A stretch of 64,000 bases of DNA from Viscum album (taxonomy: Eukaryota > Streptophyta > Magnoliopsida > Santalales > Viscaceae): contig OY728143.1 of NCBI GenBank assembly GCA_963277665.1, positions 237,203,591 through 237,267,590 of the forward strand, written 5' to 3'. How positions within the stretch are numbered: position 1 is the stretch's first letter; each line of letters starts with the position of its first letter. The position numbers were made by a program, and so were the translations under genes. Below are positions 23,697-35,499 of this stretch, one piece after another. The notes under the pieces are model-generated. The model saw only the letters and a program-made list of their open reading frames with translations, searched no databases and had not been told where the DNA came from.

Positions 23697-24660
23697 AGAT
23701 GTCCTCTGGTTGTCGCCACTTACAAGGTAGTGATCAGATGTCAGATATGGCTTATCAGGGATTTCATGCTAATCGTCATGTTGCGCCAGTCTTGGAACCA
23801 TCAGATATACCTAATAACAATGCTAATGCACAGTTAATGGAAGGATTTGTGTGGATGATTCAGACCATTCATGGGGCACTACCTCCTGCCCCGTCGATGT
23901 CAAAATTGACATGGGTTTTCCAGCAGTAGCATCCTCCCACATTCTTAGGGGAAGGAGTACCTTAGGCTGCAGAGTCATGACTAGAAGCCATGCTGACGAT
24001 CTTTGAGCATTTGGATACACCTCTAGAGTGGAGTGTCAAGCTCACTACCTATATTTTTTGGGACTCCTCGAAGAGGTAGTGGGATGTGATCTCACAGCCG
24101 GGATTCCAGAAGGTTATCGCATGGGAGGATTTCCAGCACATCTTCTATGACTACTTCTATCTAGAGGCCCTGAGGGATGACCGAGATAGGTATTTTATGA
24201 GTCTAGAGAGGTGAACTCATTATTTGATAGAGTATTCCTGACTCTTCATCGAGCTTCAACATATTACACCATTCCTTGGTGGAGATGGGTTGTTCCCAGC
24301 AAGGAAGTTTGAGGAAGGTCTAAGGCACGACATCTGTTCCCAGGTGAATATCTTCCTATTGACTTCCATCACTACTATCGGCAACCAAAAACTGATCATA
24401 GAGTGCAATCTGAGGGATTATGGAGTTGTGATCCAGGGTGCCTCAAAATCTAGAGTTAGAGTCCCTCCTACTGACAATTGGAAGTGCCACAGGGAGTCGT
24501 CACGCTCTGATCCGAGGAGGAGAGAGACAAGTTATGTTAGCCAAGTGGTGTGCTACCTGTGTGGAAAGAGTGGTCATATGAGGCTGTAGGGATAGAGAGA
24601 CCCAGTATAGTGCTGATCTTACAACAAGATGGGTCAGCTTATGAGTGAGTTTCTGTCAGG
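23697..24660 (+). pseudogene. E2 gag remnant
   Basis: Open at 23699-23929 (ATG at 23699), then broken. Sequence at 24000-24290 has the look of the gag core (PLEWSVKLTTYIFW; HIFYDYFY, corresponding to the FxxxFxxxYFP region of gag). A CCHC knuckle start CYLCGKSGHMRL is at about 24550-24587, cut by a stop just before the last Cys. At least four stops interrupt it. Confidence 0.7.
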
Positions 24661-24699
24661 TTTTCTCACGAGCAGCTGGTGACATTGGTTCTTCTATGA

Positions 24700-25440
24700 C
24701 TCCACATTTTGGAGAAACTCCACCAGTTTCTCACCAGTCTATGAACTAGAGTTCTTATGGTTGTTCAGGATGAGGTGGAGTTCATGTTCTGGGTTGTTCA
24801 TCAAAATGATATCAACAATAGTAGGGTAGATTACCTCACAGTGGTTAGGTAGGGTCATAGGGCCATGGTATAGGCCCGACAATTGCATTGGAGCAGATCT
24901 AGGAGAAGCAGGATCTCGAATCCACTACAGTTTGAGGTATGATCATAGTAGCCTCAGTTTTACCTTCTTCTCTTTTTGATACATGGGCTTAAAATAGATT
25001 TAACTCTATTTTTGTTGTGGGGTGCCTTGGGCTCTGTATATTTTCTTCTGCCGATATCTCGACGCTAGAGACTCTGTTTGGGACTGGAACATCTACTATA
25101 GTCATTTCACAGAGTGCCCTCTTGAGGTTGGTGGGTGTCACTTTTTATGGGATCTCTTTGTCCTAGAGATTATAGGCTATGATTTCATTCCTAGAATGGA
25201 CTTTCTAGTTCCCTTCAAGGAAGTTTTCAATTGCTATCATCATAGGGTGAGTTTCATATCACTAGAGGGAATATCGTTTCTTCATAAGGGCGAGTGGGAT
25301 GTCCAGGTGAGAAGAGCAGTTCTATAGAATCAAGGGATGGGAGGAGTTTTAGCCCAGATTTCTAGTCTATATCTGGATGATCAGGGGACTTCACAGTTAG
25401 ACTTTCCTACAGTGGTTGATTGTTTCAGATTTGTCTTTCT
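24700..25440 (+). pseudogene. E2 aspartic protease remnant
   Basis: SSLFDTWA near 24967-24992 is a decayed LFDTGAS active site. GYDFIPRMDFL near 25173-25205 corresponds to the FDVILGMDWL motif. 25022-25327 is open over 101 codons. The active-site Gly is replaced by Trp and stops follow. Confidence 0.6.
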
Positions 25441-26330
25441 AGAGGAATTTTCAGGTTTTCCTCCATAGTGCAAGGTGGAATTTTCGATTGAACTTGTGCC
25501 AAGAGCGGAACTAGTGTCCATTCCTACTTATAGTATGGCTACACTAGAGTTGAAGGTGCTCAAGAAGCAGTTGGAGGAGTTGCAGGAAAAGGGTTTCATC
25601 TGACCTGTTACTTCCCATTGGGGATTTCCTATCCTATTTGGGAAGAAGGTAGATAATACTCCCAGGCATTGTATGTATTATCAGATGTTGAACTAGTTGA
25701 CGGTCAAGAAATGATATCCATTATCGTGGATTTTTGATCTCCTTGATCATATTTGGGGAGCACGGGTGTTCTTGATGATTGAATTGAGGTCTGGATACCA
25801 TTATTTGCATGTTACACCATCTGATATACCTCTTACAGACTTCCGGAGTAGGTATGGTCTATACGAGTATATGGTGATGTTGTTCAGTCTCACTAACACA
25901 CCTGTATTGTTCATGGATTTGATGAACTTAGTGTTCCATCTGTACTTGGATTCATTCAAGGTTGTCTTTGTGGATGATATTTGGGTGTACTCTCACACTT
26001 TACAAGGCCATGCAACACATCTTGAGATCATTTTCAGTACACTAAGAGAGCATAAGTTATATACTATGCTATCAAAATGGAACTTTTTGATGGATCAGAT
26101 TCACCTTTTGGTTCATGTTATATTAGAGACAAGAGTATCATTAGACCTAGAGAAATTGAGAGTAGTAGTTTCTTGGGAGCAGCTGATGAACATCTTTGAG
26201 GTGCATAGTTTTTTAGGGCTCGATGGATACTATAGATGCTTTATTACGGACTTTTCATGCTTAACAGCACCGCGGATGGGGTTGACTAAAAAGGGTGTAA
26301 TGTTCTTATGGTGATATTCTTGTGTGTAAT
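25440..26330 (+). pseudogene. E2 reverse transcriptase remnant
   Basis: The linker and fingers lie at about 25470-25760 in broken frames ([18 protein letters not shown]). 25766-26314 is open for 182 codons: the palm (LRSGYHYLHV...), the catalytic VFVDDIWVYS with both aspartates kept, and the thumb with LGLDGYYRCFI. Stops before and after prevent a full product. Confidence 0.8.
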
Positions 26331-26780
26331 CCTTTCAAGAGCTGAAAGGGAGGTTGACTTCAGCACTGATACTAGTTTTTTCAGAGCTGGGAAAGAGCTA
26401 TAATATTTATTGCGATGCATCGGGTATCGGGTAGCGAGCTGTGTATTATGCAGGGAGATGGAGTTCTTGCATACGGGTCTTGACAGTTGGGGCCACATTA
26501 GAGGAACTACCTGATACATGATATGGAGTAAGCAGCTATTGTTCATGATTTATGTTTTTGGAGACATTATCTTCTAGGAGATCATTTTGTGGTTTTCACC
26601 GACCACAAGTTTCTCAAGTAAATTTTCACTCAGCATGATCTGAATTTCAGATAGCGAAGGTGGGTTGAGTACCAAAAATGCGCTGACTATGAGTTTTCCT
26701 ATACTCATGGGAAAGGAAATGTTGTGGTTGATACGTTGAGAAGGAGGACTCAGATATAGGTAGTTCAGGAGGCCAGCAGT
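26331..26780 (+). pseudogene. E2 RNase H remnant
   Basis: Landmarks in broken frames: YCDASG near 26410-26427 (first catalytic Asp), the H-D-L helix near 26547-26575 and FTDHKFLK near 26596-26620. Downstream, YTHGKGNVVVDTLRR near 26701-26745 corresponds to the domain end. Confidence 0.7.
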
Positions 26781-26989
26781 GAGTGGCAGCTTATAGCTAT
26801 GTTCTGTGAGATGCATCTAGAGGTGCACAATAGACAGGGGAAAACTTTTCAATCTTATGTGGCTACAACCTCTACTCTTCATAATCGAGTTCGAATGACA
26901 CATCTATCAGATTATGAAGGCCTTGTCCTATTGGAGAGTGTGTCAGGAGAGGACCCTATACTTGGATGGACTATAGGTGAGGATGAGGT

Positions 26990-28330
26990 CTTCCCTTTAT
27001 AGTGGTGCATATCAGTGCCAACAGATGAACTGGTGGAGAAGATGCTGGACTTTCATTTCTCAGTTTGGGTAGTTCATCCCGGCATCAATAAGATGTATCA
27101 TGATCTACACGATCAGTATTGGTGACTGAGTATGAAGAGAGATGTAGTTGGTTTTGTCATGAGGTGTTCTATCTTTCTGCATGTGAAGGCGGAGAATCTG
27201 CAACCAGCAAGGCTTTTGCAGCAGTTACCAATTACCGAGTGGAAGTGAAATGATACTGTGATGGATTTCGTGATAGGGTAGCTGAGGTCGCCCTGAGGGA
27301 ATGATGCAATTTTGGTTGTCATTGACAGGATTTTTGAAGGTTTCTCACTTCTTTCCGATCAAGGAGACCTTCTGTGTTAATGAGCTGGGACAATTGTACA
27401 TCTGGGAGATTGTACTTCTTCATAGAGTTTCACACTAAATCGTTTCATATAGGGATTCACATTTTACATCTCGGTTATGGAAGGGACTTCAGAAGGCTTT
27501 GGGTACATATGTACTTTTGAGTACAACATACCACCCCCAGATAGATGGCCAGTCCGAGCTTAAGATTTTGGGGCTTGAGGACATGCTTCGAGCATGCATC
27601 CTATATTTTGGAGGTTCTTGGGAGAAGCATATACATCTTGTGGAGTTTTCTTACAATTATAGTTTTCAAGAAACTATTCAGATGGAACATTATGAGGCTT
27701 TGTACAATAGGACATTCTGATCACCCTTATATTGGCTTGAGGTAGGAGATACAGCTTTACAGGGACCCCGTCTTGTTCAGGAGACCACAGAGAAGATAGA
27801 GTTGATTCAGAAAAGGATGGATACTACACAGTCTCATTTGAAGTTTATGCTAATCAGCGGAGTTGACCTCTGGTGTTCGAGGTCAGGATCATGTTTTTGT
27901 ATTTTTCACACTAAGGTTGGGAAAAAATAGTTTAAGAAGATAGGGTAAGCATTCACCTAGGTACATCGGGCCATTTGAGGTGTTGGAGAGAGTTGGGCCG
28001 ATGGCCTATTGGTTTCCATTACTTCAGAGGTACCAGGGTATGCATGCAGTTTTCCATGTTTTTCAGCATCGACATTACTTTTCAATCTCGTCTCATGTTT
28101 TCCATCCCAATGAGGTTCAGTTGGAAGTGGATGCAGCGTTCGAGAATCATCCTATCTGGATAGTTGATCGAAGTATGAAGGTTCTCTGTGACCGATATGT
28201 TCCTCTAATATGGGTGCAATGGAAGCACAAGCGAGTACATGAAGAGACATGGGAGTGGGATGTCGATGTACGATTGCAGTGGCCGGAGCTGTTTGGGGTT
28301 TCTTCTACGACGACTCCTTTCTTGGTAAAT
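26990..28330 (+). pseudogene. E2 integrase and chromodomain-like tail remnant
   Basis: Zinc-binding region at 27050-27190 (FSVWVVHPGINKMYHDL, then a decayed C-x2-C). Core at 27235-27720: MDFVIG with the first Asp, then YRDSHFTS where the second Asp region is altered, then QIDGQSELKIL where the catalytic Glu is kept. C-terminus at 27960-28310: YIGPFEVLERVGPMAY, HAVFHVF, and a chromodomain-like VQWKHKRVHEETWEWD. Multiple frameshifts; no functional product. Confidence 0.8.
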
Positions 28331-28348
28331 TTGGGGATAAATTTTTTT

Positions 28349-28360
28349 AAGGGGGAAGTT
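28349..28360 (+). other. E2 polypurine tract
   Basis: AAGGGGGAAGTT directly before the 3' LTR, in the position of the plus-strand primer; the final TT may be drift. Confidence 0.65.
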
Positions 28361-30334
28361 TGTAAGAACCTGGATCTTCTTTTCTGGTATGTTTTTCTTT
28401 TTCATGAGTTTTTGAGAATAGATGACTTTTTTGAAATTATTGAAGTACACAACATGTACGTTCTAAGTAAATGTTTTATACTCCGTTATCACGGGAAGCC
28501 GTGTGCTGGCTATGTAACATCCTTGCAAACAACCATGTGTGATGACCTGGAGGCTTCTTAAAGTGTAGTACGATATTGGAGAGTACACGTCGTGTATTTA
28601 AAAAGTACACTCTAGGTATTTTTTTCATTAAACGCACTAGGGTCACATCTGATGTACAGAACCGTCTCTTTCTCAACCTAGTTCATCCAAGAGTGCCAAT
28701 AAGCCATGCATATTTGACGAGCACTAGGTCGAGCATCCGTCCTACGAACCAAAATCCATCTATTTCTTTGGAATTGCATCTGTGAGGTCTCTCTTCTCCT
28801 AGAACACCATCCCTTGATTTCTCATCTTTTGCGAGTTATCATAGGTTGAAAGTATTATATGATTTCGTATATATACAGTGATCTCAGGAGATTAAAGCCT
28901 CATGGTTCAAGTATATTGATATCCCAATGCTGAGGTAGGGGTTTGTGCCTTTCTGTTGAATGTATTTGAGTTTTAGGTGAAAATTTTCCAAATACCCATG
29001 AACGGGGTTTTGCGCATTTTGCATTTTATCCATATTGTTTGTTTTCAATGCCTGTATGCTAGAGTATATGATATTTGATTGTGAATAGGTTGAACTGTTG
29101 TGATATGGATGTGTTTCCAATGTATGTTTTTCTTATTTTGACATTTGGGTATAGTTCTCATGTTAGGGTGTTGTTTACTTTCCCATGCCTAGTATTGCAG
29201 AATAGTGTGACTATTGTTCTGGCATGATGATATGGTGTAGAATGCTACCCAAGTAGTTCATGAGGTTTATTGTGGTTGATAAGCAGTGTTATACTTGTTG
29301 ATTTACACAGGTCCGTTCGAAACTAGTGTAGTAGACTATGGAGAGAATGGATATAAGGGCTTCTCCAAAGTTCCTATTTTAATATTACGATGTGAGACCA
29401 CATGAGGAATTTGCAATGAGTGCTTCCTCAGAGAGTCTATTGTTCCTCGACATGGGCCATAGTGGGAATCTCACATAGGTTCTTCCCTAGAGCATCGTTA
29501 GTCTTATATGAGACTATAAGGGGAATTGATGGTGAGTAATTCCTTAGAGAGCCTATAATTTAGCGTAACTAGAGGGGTGAGACTGTGTGTGCTTCCCAGA
29601 GGGTGTCTTGTATCTGTTTGGTAGGACCAGAGGGGTAATGCTGTGAGTACTTTCAAGAGGGTTACGTGTTGTGATTATCTACTTTGATTAGTTGTTTCTT
29701 GATATATGAAATTATGGATTGTTACTATTGATTACTTACTTGTTTACTACTTTCTGCACTTTTAACTTCCATATATTCACCGACTGTTAGGCACAGATCT
29801 TGTGGTGGTTGTCTACTGGGATTCGACTCACACACTATTTTGGCCATGCTTTTGGGCCCAAACAGATTATATTGTTGCAGGTATAGACATGGGAAAGTTC
29901 CCTTCCACTTTAGGTACATGATTGCATTGGTGTTGGAGATCATGGGACCAAGCTGAGGCTTGAATTGTTGAGGATTTGTTTATCTATTTTCCTTTTGTAC
30001 ATTGATTTACTAATGTATTCAGCATTATGACTTGTTTGGTTTCATTCCTGGACATATATGTGTCATGCATCATTTATATATATATATATATGCTCTTGTT
30101 TTTTTATCAGCCTTCCACTGTTACTATGGTTTGGTATTATTACTCTTTCCGCTATTGTATATATGTTTTCTTCCGCTATGTACTCTGATAATGAGGGCGT
30201 AGTTTCTCCATTATCACACCCAAGGCCCCCACTGCTAGTCAAAAACATCTGACTTTCGGGGAAATGCGCTTGAGTCCATGTGACCAACCTGTTATTGGGC
30301 ACATCTGGGTGGCTTCTGGAAGCAGGATGTTACA
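28361..30334 (+). repeat. E2 3' LTR (1974 bp)
   Basis: Starts TGTAAGAACC, ends GATGTTACA. It is uninterrupted and so gives the pre-insertion form of both sites hit in the 5' LTR: GTTCT once at about 29216 (E3 site), and the E1 junction equivalent near 28533. A (TA)n run is at 30074-30091. Confidence 0.85.
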
Positions 30335-32277
30335 TGAAAATTTGTATATCATGAGATAAAGAGGGAACAAATAGGGTGTTAACCACATTCGATAAGGGAA
30401 TCTATCCACATTGATAGTAACGAGTGTGTCCCTTGAATTCCTCAATGGGTTGGGTACTGAAACAAATTCAATATCATAGCATGGGGATAGAAAATTGAAT
30501 GCTACTATGGATTGAAGAATTCACCAAATACACAAGGATAGGATTTTCAATGAACCTAGGAAAACAATGAAATTATTTTTTTTGGTTGTCTGTATAAATA
30601 AACTCATGTCTTATTATATTATTTTACTCAAAATTATAATGTTCTATTACTATTTATGGATAAAATTTATTTGGATTTGAATTATTTTTATAATGACACA
30701 AAATATAGAACAAAGATAAGAACGATTTTCATTTTAAATGTTATGTTCATGTTCAGATACCCTTATTCTCCTGTTATGTGGATATCTACATTATTTACCC
30801 TTATGAAAAATCTAATATAATTGTTTATTATGTTTCATATCCCAGGGATATAAATATATGTACTAAGTATTATGTTTACATGAAGGGTTTTATTTATGAA
30901 TACTAAGTGGAAGATGATGTAGATCTTTTATGAACAATTTGTTTATGTATTCAGGTAATGAAAGGTAATAGACCTATATGATTATGCATTAGATTATTAT
31001 GTAATAAATATTCATATGAATATATGGACATTTTAAACATGAAATTTATGTTTCACTATAATATAATTATGTAAATAATTTTTAAAGACTACAGATATTT
31101 CTCGTAGACCACAAACCTCACTAAAAAACATTATATAACATTTCCAATTCCTAGCATCCTTACTACTAATCATCCCAAACCACACCCAATCTCCTCATTG
31201 TCAAAAAAATATAATATAAACTACCAAAAAACTAACCTAATGGGATTCAATAATAAATAAATATTTCTAACAATTATAAATAATTAATTACAGAATCCCG
31301 AACTCAAAAAAGTATCATAAAATTCACTATATTCTCAGCACTTATCGAAACCCCATGAAACATAGATGGGTTGTCCATAATGGAAAACTGACACCATTCA
31401 TGGAAAACACCCAATTATATGAGGTCATTAAATCAACTAGAAAATTATTTCTTTTTGTAGAACCTTTGAAAATTACATATGAATTTACAATTTAAAGAAA
31501 CAAAACCCTAAAAAAATATAAGTAATATCATGATCCCCTTGACAAAGGCCTATCAAAATCTCCCTGAGAAATAGATGATTCTAATATGCTCTATAGGAGC
31601 TGTTAACAAACTTTATACTAAACAAAAAAAAAATTAATGAGAAGGAATTACAAAAGGAAATGTTTTCACCTAAGGAGATGGAGACACCAAAAAAAATAAT
31701 TACATTAGTCATAGACTAATATCACCTATTGAATAAAAAGGAAATGACAAGAAGGACATATTTTCTAAGTTCTCTTAATGATTATGGAAGAGTGGGGACT
31801 TTCAAAAACATCCTACTGGGGTATTTTTGTTATTTTCCCCATTTAATTGAATTTTTTGTATCCATATGGTTTTCCCGCTTGGTTTTACAAATGGTGTTCC
31901 AACCATGAATTCTTATTATCCAATGAAAACACCAACAATATGGTTTTCTGCATGATTTTTTAACTATTCCCCAACATTAGCACACTACACTAGAACCCTC
32001 TATTATATACCACACCATTATTTTAATAACATGAATATATCATTTGTTATACAATAGACTCCCCAGCATATGACACATTATCTACTTTTTAGTGCACTTC
32101 TAAACAAAAGTAGTGCATTAACCATGAATCGAAACCATGCGAAGATGAAAATAATCAGAATTCACCATGTGATCAACATATCATTGGATTTATACATAAT
32201 TGTGTACACCAAATGATGAATCCTATATAAAAAAATAAAAAACACATAAATTGTATCCAAATGATCTTGAGTCTTAC
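30335..32277. other. AT-rich intergenic sequence, no gene seen
   Basis: About 1.9 kb of AT-rich DNA between E2 and E4. No open frame of note, no RNA gene, and no clear repeat boundaries. A less AT-rich island lies around 31520-31600. The last five bases, CTTAC, are E4's left target duplication. Confidence 0.7.
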
Positions 32278-33794
32278 TGTTTCGGTGCGGATGTGCGTCG
32301 GGTTACGCTGTTCCGCCAGGACGCATTCGCGCGTGCACCCGTCAACCCGAGGGGATGGGCGCGCGGCTTGTGGTCCCGCAGTCCCGCTTTCCAAGGGCGG
32401 GCGGCATTCGTCCCTTATTCAGGGGCGTCTGCTCCTTGATCGAAACCGGGATGATGGGATGTCGGCTCCTCCTTCCTTGGACGTCTCCTCGGAACTCGTC
32501 GCCTAATCCGGGTCTCCCTCATAGACTTAAGAATGTTCGTGAAACTCGTTCCCGGCGCCATATCTTCATGGACACCGGTTAATTACGCTGCTTCCGCCCG
32601 GACGCTCCAAGGAGTCTGGTCGGGGCAGCAACCTGCGGTGAGAAGGCCGGGTGGCTCGGGGTGCTGGGGGCGTGTCGTAGCACTGCGGCTCTGCACGTCT
32701 GTCTTCCTTCCCTAATAGGGCTTCTCGAAGGCATGATGGCCTGAGGCATCCCGTACTAGGTGCGGGGAACTGTGTCACCTGAGGTTTTCCTCAGCTTCCC
32801 ATGTTTAACACGGGGTATGCCGCGAGTTTAACGTCCAGCGGGGACGGCATCGGACCGATCAACACGAAAAGTGGATCGGATGACAGAACCCCTTGCGGGG
32901 AACCTCCGACGCTGGGGCCAGCACATGGGCGGCTTCCCAAATGATGTGGAGTGGAGTGAAGTGGCATGACCCCACCGGGATGTGGCGGCCCGGGTAAGGA
33001 TCAGGATGGATGATGGAGTGAAGAGCTTGGACCCCGTAGAGGCTTCCTACGTACCGCGCGTTAGCACGGATCAAAGTCAACGTAGTTCGGGTATACAGTT
33101 TAACGTCATGCTGGACGTCGGCAAGCCGACTCACGAAGAGGTCTAGGCCGCCGGGCGGAGGATTGAACCGGACCACCTCGCACAGAGGGGGGTGGAACGG
33201 CCGGGTGGATCACAGTTTCACGTCATGCTGGACGATAAAAGGAGAAATGGAAAAAGGGGCTGTGGGGAGGCACAGTGGAGATACACACGGGAAGTCTCCC
33301 ACAGGGGCGGATTCATAGGTGAATCGACGCAAGCGTGAACCCTGGAGGGGTCCACTAATGGACGAACCGACGTAAATACGAACGGGACGACCAGGTGGCG
33401 GGCTTGGACCTCAGGAAGGCTTCCTACGTACCCTGTTTAGAAGACATGGATCAAAGTCCACGTAGTTCATTCTGTCAGGACTTACGCACTTGAGGCAGCC
33501 CGGATGCGGAAAAACTCAGTTGGAAGGGACTTGGACCGAAAGTAGGAGACACCTCGATCCCAGTCACACCCTCTACTGGCTTCGGCAGTGGGGAGGCGCA
33601 ATGGAGATACACATGTGCAGCCTCCCACGAGAAACTAGGGGTTTATAATACCCTGCCCCCGTAGGGAAAAGCCACTCCCATTAAATCGTCCCAAAAGGGG
33701 TACAATCCCGACATCCCTGCAGAGACGAGCGGGTGGGGGCCACGTCCAAACCGGGGGAGACCCTGCGTGCGAAGCACGGGATCGAATGATGCGG

Positions 33795-34153
33795 ACGGTT
33801 TAACGTCTTACCGGACGAAGTACAGTTTAACGTCGTGTGTTGAGGACGAAGCGGACGGTTTAACGTCTTGCCGGACGAAGTACAGTTTAACGTCGTGTGT
33901 TGAGGACGAAACACTTGGCATTTTAACGTCTTGCAGCGCGGACGATGGGGGCTAGGCAATTTAACGTCGTGCAGCCTGGACGTATACAGTTTAACGTCGT
34001 GCAGGACGTGGTGCAGTTTAGCATCATGCAGGACGAATGCTGAACAGTTTAACGTCTTGTAGCTCGGACGTAGTGCAGTTTAGCGTCATGCTGGACATAT
34101 GTGCAGTTTAACGTCATGCAGGACGAATGTGCAGTTTAACGTCATGCTGGACG
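33795..34153. repeat. 12-unit hairpin-repeat array in left E4 LTR
   Basis: Units share GTTTAACGTC, then a spacer of 6 or 10 nt, then GACG; CGTC and GACG form a 4-bp stem. Spacers include TTGCCG and ATGCAG (6) and GTGTGTTGAG, TTGCAGCGCG and TTGTAGCTCG (10). Two units carry a stem-breaking change. The right LTR copy is at 53984-54342. Spacing between units is irregular (about 23-40 bp). Confidence 0.9.
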
Positions 34154-34295
34154 ATTGATTGCCGCCGACGGGTCCGTGTCACTTCGCACGAGCCTGGAAG
34201 GCTGCACGGGAAGACAGCGAACGGTGCGGGCACCCAGGATGAGGATCATCGAGCGCCACGCAGGCGGGTACCCGCAGGGGGTCAAGGGAGGCGAC

Positions 34296-34945
34296 CCTGG
34301 AGGATTGCGCGCAAAAGAGGAGCTTTGCGCGCAAAACCGCGGATCGGCGCGCAAAATGGCGGGCTGGCGCGCAATTGGGCCAGCGCTTTGCGCGCGGATG
34401 ATTGGGATTGCGCGCACCGGGCTTCGGGTAGCGCGCGGGGGCAACGGCTCATTCTCTAACGAATGGCCACTTTGAAGATGGGGGGGTGCGCGCAATCGGG
34501 TTGGATTGCGCGCACCCGGGGGCAATTGCGTGCAAGAGGCTTCTTTTGCGCGCAAAGGCCTTCGGGTTGAAATTTATTCAAAGGGAAGGAGCCAAGGGGA
34601 TTGCGCGCGAAGGCGGACCCCAAGGCTCTATTGCGCGAAAGAAAGGAGGTTACCTGAAGATCGGCATTGCGCGCGGAAGGGGTTGAATTGCGCGCGCGGG
34701 AGACCGTTCGACTTCCAGCAACCTTTGAAACGTTGGGGGTCGCCTAGTATTTATAGGCAACCCCGGGCGCGGAATCCAAGGCGCGAGCGTGGAATTCTCC
34801 TCGCGGGCGCGGAATTCTCCTCGCGGGCGCGGAATCGGGCACGGCGCGCAAGGGAGTTGCGCGCATCCCGGGGGTTTTGCGCGCGGATCATCATCTTTGC
34901 GCGCAGACCTCTGAAATTCCGCGCAAGGCCTCCGGGCCCTCCTAA
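34296..34945. repeat. GCGCGC-motif zone around the LTR promoter (left copy)
   Basis: Roughly 20 copies of TTGCGCGCAA-like motifs, often the palindrome TTTGCGCGCAAA or one half of it, at about 25-40-bp spacing on both sides of the TATA box. A 22-bp tandem duplicate built on GGAATTCTCCTCGCGGGCGC lies near 34790-34832. The right LTR has the same zone at 54485-55134. Confidence 0.85.
34748..34755 (-). promoter_or_regulatory. E4 LTR TATA box (left copy)
   Basis: TATAAATA on the minus strand, in the context TTGCCTATAAATACTAGG. It lies only about 272 bp from the LTR start in element sense, which implies a short U3 and a very long R-U5. In this copy transcription would run out of the element into the left flank. 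Confidence 0.6.
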
Positions 34946-35027
34946 ACATTCTTCCGACTCCAAATATGACCTCGCTTTCCGCATCCGGAGCTTCGTTTGG
35001 GAACAACAGACTTTTCCGGCGTCTACA

Positions 35028-35041
35028 AAAGCCCCCCCTCG
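35028..35041 (-). other. E4 polypurine tract
   Basis: On the minus strand CGAGGGGGGGCTTT directly precedes the 3' LTR. Together with gag-pol it fixes the element's direction as leftward. Confidence 0.85.
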
Positions 35042-35117
35042 GAATCTGATCGGCGAGAGGTCGCAACGATCGGGTTCCGAGGGAGACGCCGGAATGCCGA
35101 AGTCCTGGGCGGCGCGG

Positions 35118-35420
35118 GACTTAGGCGCGCAAAAAGGGGCGCCGGTCGCGAAATTCGCCGCTGCGGTCGCGCAAAGCGCTTTCCGCGCAGCGCGGACCCC
35201 GGCCTCGCCTATAAATAGGGGCCCTGGGTCCCGCGTTCCGTACTCAGGCCTTCCGCGCGATAAGCTCCAACGCTCTCGTGCGCGAAATTGCCTTCTCCGG
35301 CGCGAAATTCGCCCGATCGGCGCGCAAAACCGTCCGGATTTCGCCTATCTTTGCGCGAAAACCCGGAACTTTGCGCGACAGTCTTCCCAATTGCGCGCCG
35401 TCCACTTGGATTGCGCGCCA
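35118..35420 (+). promoter_or_regulatory. Promoter and 5' leader of the antisense gene, rich in GCGCGC motifs
   Basis: TATAAATA at 35210-35217 (context CTCGCCTATAAATAGGGG) lies 283 bp before the ATG at 35500. About ten GCGCGC/GCGCGAAA motifs surround it, the same family as in the adjoining LTR. Both TATA boxes share the 11-mer GCCTATAAATA, but they point in opposite directions from about 460 bp apart, forming a divergent pair. Confidence 0.6.
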
Positions 35421-35499
35421 ACCTTCAAACTTCTCTACCAGCCTCGTCCGATCCCGCACGCTTCATCCCTTAACCCGCACGACTCCCGAAACTTCTGAG

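Larger units (their letters stand above)
8189..30334 (+). mobile_element. E2: old Ty3/gypsy retrotransposon, host of the E1 and E3 insertions
   Basis: Pieces: 5' LTR 8189-8883 plus 21137-22257, internal region 22258-28360, 3' LTR 28361-30334; 8884-21136 is the E3 insertion with its target repeat. LTRs start TGTAAGAACC and end TTACA. The first ~170 bp of the 5' LTR are expected beyond the left edge, on the far side of E1. LTR divergence (about 20% by eye) and many stops make it old. Its integrase C-terminus resembles chromoviruses. Confidence 0.85.
32278..35027 (-). repeat. E4 3' LTR (left copy, 2750 bp)
   Basis: Same length as the right copy. In element sense it starts TGTAGACGCCGG at 35027 and ends at 32278. 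It contains the GCGCGC-rich promoter zone, a TATA box on the minus strand (34748-34755), a 12-unit hairpin array (33795-34153), single copies of the same unit near 32831, 33096 and 33211, two 43/46-bp hairpin modules (33046, 33423), and two GTGGGGAGGC...CTCCCAC stem-loops (33262-33303, 33589-33628). Open frames here are low-complexity shadows. Confidence 0.95.

Noticed and set aside
1..30334. Endogenous pararetrovirus (caulimovirus) origin for the pol remnants
   Set aside because: Integrase, LTRs, tRNA-Met primer sites and polypurine tracts are all present, which fits LTR retrotransposons and not pararetroviruses.
32251..32778. Short ORFs at the left LTR edge (copies at 52374-52904)
   Set aside because: LTR sequence duplicated at both ends; no start context, no motif, and frames differ between copies.
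34127..34715. Overlapping ORFs in several frames in the E4 LTR (also 54316-54875)
   Set aside because: Open only because of high GC and repeated GCGCGC motifs; present on both strands and not conserved as protein.
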